A DNA stretch of 64,000 bases from Bugulina stolonifera. Taxonomy: Eukaryota; Bryozoa; Gymnolaemata; Cheilostomatida; Bugulidae. The notes under the pieces were generated by a model. The model saw only the letters and a list, made by a program, of their open reading frames with translations, did no database searches and had not been told where the DNA came from. Shown here piece after piece: positions 12,061-22,058 of this stretch (position 1 is the stretch's first letter; every line of letters starts with the position of its first letter). A program made the translations under genes and the position numbers. Where the stretch lies: assembly GCA_935421135.1 (NCBI GenBank), contig OW285196.1, forward strand, positions 14,195,001 to 14,259,000. The letters are read 5' to 3'.

Positions 12061-15000
12061 ATGGCGGCTGCTAGACCTCCTGTGGCTGGACCTTCAGGTG
12101 GGGCAGGAGTTGGAGCTCCTGCAGGATCTACAGTCTATGGTGGAGTATTAATGGATGTGTTCAGCTCGTATCTAATTTTAAAGTAAGGCATATTGTAAAC
12201 TATTACTTGTCTGTGTGTCCGATTAGGTACAGCTTCTGCTACACCTAATACAGCCTCTTAGTACAACTGTAGAAACAATTGTGTGTATTCTATAATATTG
12301 TAGTCTACAAGACGAGTCCACTAAATGGCCAATTCCATCAGAACAAAATGAGTGCTATAGAAAAACATTAGAATTATTATCATCGTCATTCCCAGGAGCA
12401 AAGAATAGAGAGTGGAAAGATGGTATCTCTGAGCTATGTAAGTTAGTGCATTTCTTGTTAAGTGTTGTCTTTCCATGATATTTACATGCTAGCATTAGGC
12501 AATCTGGCACTAGATGGATTATTATAATATAGTCCTAAGATTTTGCCGTGCATAATAATGTTTTATATTACAGCAAAGACTTTCGATCTGCCAAAGCCAG
12601 ACTTAATGGCCATGTCCGACAGACGCTTTATAAGTCATATTGAAAACGTTATGACAGACGTTAAGCTGGATGACAATGATGCTGCAAACACCTGGAAGTC
12701 AATTGCTAAGGTAAAAGTGTAATATTGTGGTGCTTAAGCTCACCTAGCCTGCAGACATTCACTACTGCATGGACTATATACACTTATACTATTGTACAGT
12801 TCTTCTTTACATGTTTATTTGATCCTTGTTACTGTCAGAAAACTGCCTTGCTCATGTGCTTTATTAATCAACCAATCATGTCTTCGTACATGTTTACAGC
12901 TATTCTATTTTTATTACAAGTAAATTACTGTCCACTCTCCTTCTACTGTACATGTAAGTCTTTTTGCCTATTGTAATTGCCTAAGTGATGGCCGATGTCT
13001 TAGACCTTAGCCATTTGAATATATAATTCATTTCACATGATTGTAAGCACTTTTTGTGCATGGCCGACCTTTTTATGGTCGGACCTCGGGCACTTTTCCG
13101 GGGACTATACCGCATCGTACCACCCGACCCCTTGTCGGTCTTTTTATCGGAAATTCAAATAGTATGAAAATCAGCACATTTTCTATGCTTAATCAGTTGT
13201 TGGTTGTACTTCAATAAAGCAACATCTCCTAACTCAACCTACAGAGTCTTACTCTTGCAGGCAGGCAGCTCCAGACTTGGTCCCCTGGACCCTTAGCCCC
13301 CGAGCTCGTCTCCATACTTGTATAAAACTCTCACTACACTCTTGATGAGTATGAAAATCGGACCTTAGTCGATCCTTGACTTTTCAATGAGCCTAAGCAT
13401 CGGGACCTACGTCCCCACTTCAACATAGACACTTTCTACACTCCTAGGAGTATAGACCATCGGACCTACGTCGACCCTTGACTATTTAATGAGTCTAAGC
13501 ATCGGCCTACGTCCCCTATAATACTTATAAGAGCTTACATAACTGTTCATTCTTATGTAATGTGTGGAAGTTCACCTTGGCAGCCCACTACCGCTACCAA
13601 GTGCTTCCCACACTCGTGCTAATATTGGCACCCGTATGAAACCCAAAGCACAAAACATTACAATATTAATATTATAATGTTGTATAAAAGGATCTAGTCA
13701 AGTACATCAATTCGGTATAAACCCTTCATAGTAAATGGTAGTATTTTTTATTTGGTTTAACTTTACAGAGACTTTACATAAATGTAAATGAATTATGAAG
13801 AATCATTATTTCACAAAAACACTCAAACTTAGTAAGGAGAGAAATATACGTTGTACTATTAAATTCAAATAAAATTTGTAAAATTGGCTGAAAGATAAGT
13901 CTGGGTACTTGTATTTTATCACTGCTCCAAATGAGTCTCACATGGCGAGCAATACAGATCACTCTGGAGCAGAAATGATATCTGCAACCCAATCCATACA
14001 CAACTTTGCCACAGACATTTCAATTTTTCGATTATTGCTAGCATACAAACAGTTTTTATTATGCTTGAAAAATGGTATAGCTGTTTGCAAATAGAGAACA
14101 ATGCAAGGCAACCAAAACCAGTCTTCGAAATCGACAATGGTGTTTGTTCTGGTGTTGGTATTATGCACTGCCATGACTGTATAACATATCCTCTCCTTTC
14201 TTATCATTCCTAGATGTTCAAAAAGCTATTTCTGGCTGCCACAGAGAGCATTGAGAATGGTCAGATAAGCAGGGCAATTACAATGCCAACTGTTGCACAC
14301 TGCCCATGGAGATACACTATGATTGGTCCACATCTAATCTCGCTAGAAACATATTTAAACCGTCCAAATTCAACCGTGAGTGAAGAAGCTATTTACAATC
14401 ATTTACTTATATTATACATGTATATTTTGATTAACTAGTAATAGTGTTAAAGCTTTGGCCAATCAACAATAGTCGGGGACAGCACCTACATGTAAAAAAA
14501 TGTTTCCACACACATATTTGTGCACAAATCACAAAGTTGTTTTCGCAGGTAATCATTAAAAACTGCTTTATTGCACAATTCTGATAGTAAATCACAAAGA
14601 ATAATGTGTTTCTTTTGCAGCAATCCATGTCGCATACTTCAGAAGATGACACTGTGTTAATTTCAGAAATCCTATTTTTGATGAATTTGGTAAAAAAATT
14701 GTAATGTAGTCAACCTCTTCCATCAATGATATTCTATATGATTTGAATTCGCCAAAAACAACCAGGAGAGCTCAGTTTCCAATAAGAGTACGGGCAGATT
14801 TGAAGTGCAAAAGTACCACTAAGTTTTGCATTTTGTAAAATTAGGTTTGCTATTATTTGCCAGTTTGTCCCAATTTTTTATGCCTAGATCATTTTGAGGT
14901 GTAGAGATATTTAGAATGTCTGCAAGTACGGCACCATGGTTGTAGGATAAATTAGGAATTTGATCTCTATCTAAACTGGTCTAATATAAATAAGCTATGA

Positions 15001-15845
15001 TATATCATGCTACAAGTACTACATGTATACGGAGACATTAAACCCAGTACCGTACAAAACCCAACACAGTGCTTGAAGGTGAATCCAGTCTTATTGTGTT
15101 AATAATCACTCTGTAGAAGAATTGACCAGTTGACCAGTTGACCAATTGACTAGTTGACCAGTTGAACAGTTGACCAGCTGACCAGTTGATCAGTGACTGT
15201 TAGTCATGAGAGATCTCTACTCACAGCCCATCTGCAGTTAATTCACATGTAGTGACTTATAATATCTCTCATCATGCCATGCCCGATTTGCTTTTGCTCA
15301 TTCTCAAAATTCTATAGTGATAATCTACAGTTTTGCATAGACAAAAAGCACAGTAGAATGCGAGTTGGTCATGTCTGCTACATGTATGATTGTGAGCATA
15401 TTAAACTTGAAGTGCTTTGCAGGTACTTTTGAGTAGAGCAGCCCGTAAAGCGAATAATATACATTCGTGCAGCGTATGTCAGTGCCCCAAACGCAGAGAG
15501 GATGCACAGTTCCACAGCGGATTATGGAGAGGGCAGTGCTCCACATGCCCTGAACGCTACTGGTGTCTGTATGACAACTGCAACTTTGAGCACCCTGGTC
15601 CGTCAGCAAAAGCAACAACTAAACACTTCAAGACTACACACCCTCAACCAACCAGAAAACGGTTCCTTCACTGTAATTCAGATGATTGTCTTCATCCCTT
15701 ATACAATGTGGACCCTCAAAAGGACAGTGTGAACTGTTTAGGATGCAGCAGGTACAACTGTTTAGTAGCAAATTGTGAGGAAGTCTTTCCCAGTAAGGAT
15801 GAACTGAAGAATCATTTACTAAACTGCCGAGCACGAAGACATTAA
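12061..15845 (+). CDS. BH4-like helical domain + zinc-binding domain protein, copy C (325 aa, 5 exons)
   Basis: Exons 12061-12182, 12304-12437, 12574-12710, 14214-14375 and 15423-15845 join in frame (978 nt) at GT-AG sites. A Gly/Pro/Ala-rich start (1-24) precedes a helical domain to residue 185. Y37-W49 has the length and hydrophobic spacing of a Bcl-2 BH4 motif. NTW near 122 and a W-x5-G around 163-169 resemble BH1- and BH2-like positions, but a canonical BH3 is not seen. Exon 5 codes a Cys/His domain: C201/C204 with C224/C227; C233/C238 with H253/H258; C269/C274 with C290/C293; C298/C303 with H316/C320. Family assignment is tentative. The last exon is of the copy-E type while exons 1-4 are of the copy-D type, so this is a hybrid gene. 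Intron 3 holds a solo LTR and intron 4 an abandoned or alternative terminal exon. Confidence 0.75.
12726..13662 (+). mobile_element. Solo LTR, family 2 (937 bp)
   Basis: Begins TGTGGTG and ends CATTACA, flanked on both sides by ATAT (12722-12725 and 13663-13666), a 4-bp target duplication. It has a CAATAAAG poly(A) signal and GC-rich CGGACCT motifs related to the 663-bp LTR family. No internal region is present. It lies inside intron 3 of copy C. A truncated relative is at 21292. Confidence 0.7.
14621..14704 (+). other. Relic or alternative terminal exon in intron 4 of copy C
   Basis: The acceptor TTTCTTTTGCAG precedes CAATCCATG, matching the start of the copy-D terminal exon (20466). Homology fades after about 30 bases. 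Spliced to exon 4 in phase 0 it would add 27 codons and stop at TAA 14702-14704, giving a 212-aa form without the zinc domain. The good acceptor means use as an alternative 3' end cannot be excluded. Confidence 0.5.
15121..15195. repeat. 9-bp tandem repeat (TTGACCAGT)n
   Basis: About eight imperfect units of TTGACCAGT in intron 4 of copy C, close to where homology switches from copy-D type to copy-E type sequence. Confidence 0.75.
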
Positions 15846-16572
15846 AGGAACTGGAAGACATTAAAGGAACTGGCAGGTTATATGCGTGTAATATCTTAGC
15901 TTTGATAAATGCACAATCCCAGTTATCTCAAAACAATATTACTATAAAATCTATCTTGAAAATAAATATGTACCTTTCAAATTTCATAAATACATTGAGG
16001 ATTTGAAATGCCAGTGTGAATGGTAATACAGGTAAAATTTACATTGTACATTGTATATTATCAAAAAATAATACTTTCTGGTTGAATGATGAAGGGCACA
16101 TACAATTTGGTATGGGCCAAACTGGCATATAATGGAACAGTGAATTCTATCTACTGTATATCTGAAAACTCTGGAACCATTGGCTTTGCTTGAACTGATG
16201 TATTTAAGTTATTGCGGTATTCTAATAAACCTACAAAATTACATTATATTTTACATGTTTGGTGCAACCCTATTAAATGAAGCTCCACCGATAAAGAAAA
16301 GACATCATTTGAATAATAATATAAAATGCTGGCCATAGTTTAATGATCCCATGAAAACAATTTACTAGTTTTTACTATGAAACTAACAGGCGAGAATTTT
16401 TTAAAAAATATGTGGACTGCTTTAAAATAGCTTAATGACAGAAATTCTTGAAAAATAATGTAGTAATAACCAACTGACTGGAATATGTATACCTGCTGCA
16501 GGTTCAGCAAATATAATACTATTACATGTGTATATTATAGCAATTTAATTAATAAATATTTCCTGACTGAGT

Positions 16573-16617
16573 ATGGCAGCAGCAGCAGGAGCACCTGCAA
16601 CACCATCTATACTGTAA
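16573..16617 (+). pseudogene. Truncated first exon of a copy-E-like gene
   Basis: The sequence from about 16290 to 16620 aligns with 21780-22110, the promoter and first exon of copy E, including GGTTCAGCAA...TTTAATTAATAAATATT before the ATG. Here the frame (MAAAAGAPATPS...) meets TAA at 16615-16617 and no donor or downstream exons follow. This is the remains of another member of the tandem family. Confidence 0.7.
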
Positions 16618-17260
16618 TGGGTTTTGTGACCCGGGTCCATCCAAGAGGTCGCAAAGACACCTATAAGGTCGGGTAAGTAAGGGTGGCATACATTGTGCTG
16701 TGCTCTTAATAACTTATGTTTGTGAAATAATTTAAAAAATTGTTAAATGATTGGATAAAGATCCATACATTCTTTGTTACACAACACAGGCATGTATTAC
16801 ATTACGGGACATGTACGTGTTTGATCATTTACTGTATCTTGCATGATGAAGTTGCCTTTCATGTTATTTAGCTGAAGTGTGTGAGGTAGCGAGAGAGAGA
16901 GAGAGTAGCTAATAGAATAAACAAAGGAATCCGACAGTAATACGCATATCCTTATGTTCCATGATAGAGATTAAAACTCATTGAATGGTCAAGAAGATAA
17001 TTATGCAAGTGTTGCTTATGAAATTCTTTTTCGTTTCCAAGTTTCCAAGTTTGAATTTATAGACTAGCCTAAAACTTTAATCAAAGGATATCTAAGCTTT
17101 CCTTGTTCACTAAATGAGGACAAAGAAAGAAACATTCAGGGTAAGACAATTATGACAACTTGAAATTTTATTGGTTTAGAAGAGTTCAGAGTTCAAACTA
17201 AGGAACATACCAAAATGCTTAAATTAATGTATGGAGAAAAATCCATTGAAAAGGGATTTG

Positions 17261-17498
17261 TTATACAGCCTCACAGAAGGGAATAGTGCTTTTCGTGGCA
17301 AAACTCATAACCCCATGTTGCTCCAACGCTTGCTTTGGACATCACAAGACAGTCCTGGATCTCATCCAAGTCATTTGGCTTAGTCTGGCCCCAGTCTGCT
17401 ACCTGCACTGGACATGTATGCTTTCCCCTGCCACTGCCATGAACGAATTTGCTTCCTGGCTCTTAGCCAAATACTATCATCTCTGTTGTAGTACCATG
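17261..17498 (-). pseudogene. C-type lectin last exon, frameshifted copy
   Basis: Aligns with the lectin exon at 28626-28861, keeping the splice acceptor and most of the WLGAR...WQWQG...QDCL region. It is 238 rather than 236 nt because of two single-base insertions: one in the GGGGAAAGC stretch near 17427, one near the C-terminus where TGT GAG GCT becomes an early TGA. The matching upstream lectin exons are absent because the duplicated block ends before them. Confidence 0.8.
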
Positions 17499-17621
17499 CT
17501 AAAACAATGAAATTAATATTGTAGTAAAAAAATACATGTACATGTACATACTGTACATACCCAAACAGTTATACATGCATGCATCATTTAACTTTATGCA
17601 TCTATTGATAGATACTGTGTG

Positions 17622-17818
17622 TATGCACATGTACATGTACATTGTATGCACATGTACATGTACATTGTATGCACATGTACATGTACATTGTATGCACATG
17701 TACATGTACATTGTATGCACATGTACATGTACATTGTATGCACATGTACATGTACATTGTATGCACATGTACATGTACATTGTATGCACATGTACATGTA
17801 CATTGCATGCACATGTAC
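17622..17818. repeat. 23-bp minisatellite built on ACATGTACATGTACAT
   Basis: About eight near-perfect units of TGTATGCACATGTACATGTA plus CAT. Because 23 is not a multiple of 3, long frames open on both strands; these are artefacts of the repeat. Each unit contains overlapping copies of the TACATGTA palindrome. Confidence 0.85.
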
Positions 17819-18144
17819 ACTACTGCATATTTATCATGAATTGGCTAAGTTGGTAAAATCAAATTTTTACCAAATTATTATCATTCAACCTTTAAATACC
17901 TTAATCTGTACACATTATACCAATATACTGGAATCAGCTAAAAATAAAGAGTGTCGAGGAGACACCACCACCTTCACCACAATAGCAAATACAATGTAAC
18001 TTGTTCAAATAGTAGTGTCCACCTTTCAAATTAGCTATCCTTTTTACTATATTATACACCTTGCAACTACATGGCTGTATTAATAATGCCTTCTAGTTAT
18101 ACAAACCATGTTATCATTTTCACACAGCCACATAATATTATAAT
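17819..18144. other. Spacer; no gene seen
   Basis: AT-rich tail of the duplicated block. It corresponds to intron sequence next to lectin exon 2 near 29280-29380. Nothing coding was found. Confidence 0.4.
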
Positions 18145-18488
18145 ATAAATCTGTTGGCAAGGTAATAGTAGCTAAAATTCACGTTTGCGCAATGTGGATG
18201 AATAAACTGCATGGAATGGTTGTGAAATGATACCGGATTAAGGAATATTATTAAAATAATATTATACAACACAGAACATGGAGTTGGCAAAGTGAAAATA
18301 AAACTATGGGTTCTTTGAAATATCTGGTAAAGTAATGGAATAGCGATCTACTAGGAATTTTGAGTAGACAGTGATGGCTTCACAAAAAATTTTCACAATA
18401 ATTTTTGATTGAGCTCTCACTTCTAGCGCTGCCGGTACAGTGTAAAATAATAGCTGGTAGATAGTTTTTATCAATTAGTGTATTAAAC
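18145..18488 (+). promoter_or_regulatory. Conserved upstream block of copy D
   Basis: Partner of the block at 11705-12060; the alignment runs without a break into the ATG at 18489. Likely promoter plus 5' UTR. Confidence 0.4.
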
Positions 18489-20891
18489 ATGGCGGCTGCT
18501 AGACCTCCTGTGGCTGGACCTTCAGGTGGTCCTACAGCCAATGGTGGTGTACCTGGTGGAGCAGGAGGTGGAGGAGCTCCTGCAGGTTCTGCAGTTTATG
18601 GTGGAGCCTTGATGGATTTATTCACCACGTATCTCATTTTAAAGTAAGGCACATTGATTACTGTTATTCATCTGTGTGTCCCCCTAGACATCAATACGGT
18701 GTGGTAGGTACAGTTGTCACTTACATATACCTATCTACTAACAGTGTCTTGGTAGAGTTGTTGATCTAAGACACAATTCGGTGTATTTTCTGTTTCTATT
18801 GTAGTCTCCAAGACGAGTCTAGGAGATGGAAACTCTCAACACAACCAAATTTTTTCTATGCGACAACAATAGGAACATTATCATTCTCTTTCCCTGAAGC
18901 AAAGAATAGAGAATGGAAAGATGGTATCACTGCTCTATGTAAGTGACTACATCTCTTAGTTAGTCATGTCTTCCCCTGATACTTGAGTATTCGGATAACT
19001 GGCAGTAGATGAATCATTAAATAGTAATCAAATGACTATGTATTACATACTTATTATAATGTCTTGTATTACATACTTATTATAATGTCTTGTATTACAT
19101 ACTTATTATAATGTCTTGTTTTACAGCTCAACAATTCAAACTTAAGAAGCCAGGCTTAATGGCCATGTCTGACATGGACTTTTTACGTCATATCGAAAAC
19201 ATTATGACAGACGTTACGCTGGATGACAATAATATAGAAAACACCTGGATATCTATTGCTAAGGTAAAAGTGTACTAGTCTTATTATTATAATCTAATGT
19301 TCTATAAAATAATGCAGTCTAATGTATCAGCTTGGTATAAACCCTTGATGGTAAACGTTCTAGTTCATACTTCAAAGAACCTTAGCCTACATGTATTAAA
19401 TTCCTGAACTCTGTATTTAAAGTTTACAGTTAATTTTTAACCAGAGTAACTGACTGACTAGCAACTAAATTTTTGCATTTATTCACTCACTTAATTTTGC
19501 ATTGCTCAAAGAGACAAAATATTTCTCAGACATAATGTTGGAGACAGGAATAAACTAACTAACTAACTACCTCAGTGCACATGTAATTTATGGAGGATAT
19601 TTATTTTACAATAATATATTCAAAAACAGCAAGGTGACAATAATAATATATGATGTATTAACTTAAAAATTATTTAATTTAAAAAGTTGCTCAAGCACTA
19701 GCTTGCCTATCCATCACTACCTAAACGAAGTCTCATTGTAATCTGCCTTAGCTTTTACATTACACTGCAGTCTAAATTATATACTGAAGCTCAATGCAAA
19801 CCAAACTTTATTGCAAATATTGTAATTCTACATGTATGAGCGTTGTTAGTGCACAAACTGATTTATTCTTGACTTGCTCGGAAAATGCTCGACAACTTTA
19901 TGGCAATGTGTAGCAAAGCCTGTCTTGGAGGTCCTCAATAGAGGTTATTCATGTATTGATAGGTGTGCTATCATAGCTGTATAACATACATGTAATACCG
20001 TCTCCTTCCTTATTGCTCCTAGATGTTCAAACAGCTATTTTTGGCTGCCGCAGAGAGCATTGAGAATGGTCAGATAAGCAGAGCCATTATGATGCCAAGT
20101 GTTGCATATCGGCCATGGAGATCCGCTATGATTGGTCCATGTGCTGTCTCGCTGGAGACATATTTAAACCGTCCAGGTTCAATCGTGAGTAAATAAGTTA
20201 TGTACAAGCATACACTTATGATTGACTGGTAAAGTATTAAAGCAATTGGTCAAACAAAAATGCTCCTAGTTTCCAACTATTGATTGGGGAAAGTCCCTAA
20301 ATTTGATCAAGACATGTTTCCACACACATTTTTTTCTATGAGTAAATCACAAAGTTGGTTTCAGCAAGTAAGCATTACCAACTACTGCATACATCTACAT
20401 GTAACTTTAAAAAAAATCGCAAACGAAATGTGCAAGCCCATTCGGTGTCTGTGTCTCTCTTGTAGCAATCCATGTTGCAAACTTCAGTACCGAACAAAGC
20501 ATTAGTCTGTGGAATGTGTAGAACTCCAAAGAATCGATTATCTGCCGCAGATCATTCCAACTTGTGGCGTGGAAAATGTTCGACCTGCCCCAGTACTTAC
20601 TGGTGCCTGCATGATGGCTGCAATCGTGAGTGGTATGACGTTGCTGCCAAAGGTCTACCACAAGTCAACGCCCATTTTCATGGCTACCACTCTCCTCCTC
20701 CACCTAGAACACGGAGAATATGCAACAACAACGCTTGTGGTGCTCGTCTGGTACCACCGATGGCGGGAGCAGCAGCACAATGTGCAACATGTAAAAGGCA
20801 CAACTGTGTAATAGCAAACTGCACAAAATGGTTCACCAGCGCCAATGCGGTTCAGCGTCACAAGTCTATCTGTAGGTTATCGAGACATTAG
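18489..20891 (+). CDS. BH4-like helical domain + zinc-binding domain protein, copy D (337 aa, 5 exons)
   Basis: Exons 18489-18643, 18805-18938, 19127-19263, 20023-20184 and 20466-20891 join in frame to 338 codons. Exons 2-4 have the same lengths (134, 137, 162 nt) as in copy C. A longer Gly-rich N-terminus (1-37) precedes the helical domain, with Y48-W60 in the BH4-like position and NTW before the exon 4 junction. The terminal exon diverges from copies C and E in sequence but keeps the Cys/His pattern: paired CxxC, YWCLHDGC with a following HFHGYH, and a final NCVIANC...H...C finger. This is the native form of exon 5 whose relic remains in copy C. Three 26-bp direct repeats sit just before the exon 3 acceptor. 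Function is unknown; nuclear or apoptosis-related roles are only inference. Confidence 0.8.
19039..19116 (+). repeat. Three 26-bp direct repeats at a 3' splice site
   Basis: TGTATTACATACTTATTATA plus ATGTCT is repeated three times without change, ending ten bases before the exon 3 start of copy D (acceptor TGTTTTACAG). The repeat probably triplicates branch-point-like sequence. Confidence 0.85.
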
Positions 20892-21291
20892 TAGCATTTC
20901 TATAGTTGACTACAACCAGATGTCATCCAGCTATTATATTATGATCTTATACTTGAGTGTAGAAACCTACTTCTTTCTAGACATAGTTCTTCGACCCACA
21001 TATAAATTTTACTGTAAGAAAAAAATTCAGTGGAGCTCGAAATAAAACAATCGGTGTCCAATTTGTTCAACTTGTTGCTGTGCTGTACTATATTTACCTT
21101 CGGGTGAAAGATCAGACAAGATAAACATTGATCTAGGGAGTGTCTGCTGGCACTGCTCATTCATGAAGTGATCTACCTGATGTCCATGTACAATGACTTG
21201 TTTCTAAGTTGTCAGATTCATTGTCAGCTGAACAAGAAATGGCATCAAGGTGTGATATGAATACAACCTGTCAAACACCTTACTTTAATAT
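20892..21291. other. Spacer after copy D; no gene seen
   Basis: 3' flank of copy D, AT-rich. A possible poly(A) signal AATAAAAC lies near 21041. No further feature. Confidence 0.4.
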
Positions 21292-21770
21292 TGTAGTGTT
21301 TAAGCTCATCTAGCCTGCAGACACTAACTATAGCTGCGTAATTGACTATAATGCACTCCTGCATGTACACTTGTTCATTGTCTGCTATGCTATCACTATC
21401 ATTTTTAGCCAGTCATGTTCGCCTAAAACTGTCTATTAGCTTCCTATGCCTTACGCATCATTATAGCAAGTTTGCATTATTATATTAAATTATTCTAAGT
21501 CTCTCTGCCTATTGGAAATATTATAGTTTTTATATATTATAATGTTTTCCACATGATTGTCAGTCCTTTTTGTACATGGTCGACCCTTTTAAGGTTGGAC
21601 CTCGGGCGGTTCTCAGTCATATTGTTGCGCAATTTCCGGGGCCGACACCTAATCATCCCACCCGATACCTTATCGACTTTTTACCAGAAACTAGATTAGT
21701 ATAAGTGCAAGCAATATTCTCATGCTAGTCAGTTATTGATTGCACTCTAAAAAGGCAACAAGCATCACCA
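21292..21770 (+). mobile_element. Truncated LTR, family 2
   Basis: Matches the first half of the 937-bp LTR at 12726: start TGTAGTGTTTAAGCTCA, ACATGATTGT, and the GTCGACCCTTTTAAGGTTGGAC stretch in diverged form. Homology stops near the poly(A) signal region, so the 3' part is lost. Confidence 0.6.
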
Positions 21771-21799
21771 GTGAAGACAAAAACATCATCTATGTAAAA

Positions 21800-22058
21800 A
21801 TGTAAAAAATTGGCCATAGCAACCTTATGTTTATTTGAATGCTCTCATAACAACAATTTACATAGTACATAGTTTTTACAAGGAAACAAACAGCTTAATA
21901 CAAAACTCTTAAAAATGCGGATTGCTTTAAAATGGCCTTAATAACAGAAATTTTTGGGATTTATACAGTAATTACCTGATTGGTACCTGCTGCAGGTTCA
22001 GCAATTATAATACTATTATATTATAGCAATTTAATTAATAAATATTCGCTGACTGAGG
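21800..22058 (+). promoter_or_regulatory. Upstream region of copy E, conserved with 16290-16572
   Basis: Shared strings include TACCTGCTGCAGGTTCAGCA and TTTAATTAATAAATATT. It is conserved although the partner gene is dead, so the similarity may only reflect duplication age. Confidence 0.35.

Larger units (their letters stand above)
15290..18150. repeat. Segmental duplication shared with 26880-29380
   Basis: Contains the copy-E-type terminal exon, its 3' flank (TGGAACAGTG...TCTATCTACTG; TTAAATGATTGGATAAAG) and the last exon of a C-type lectin, in the same order as 26880-29380. The copy here differs by an extra first-exon relic at 16573 and a minisatellite at 17622. Confidence 0.75.

Noticed and set aside
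17499..17999. Several overlapping frames of 65-126 codons, rich in Met-Tyr-Cys-Thr, on both strands
   Set aside because: They are translations of the 23-bp minisatellite; they occur on both strands and have no splice or family support.
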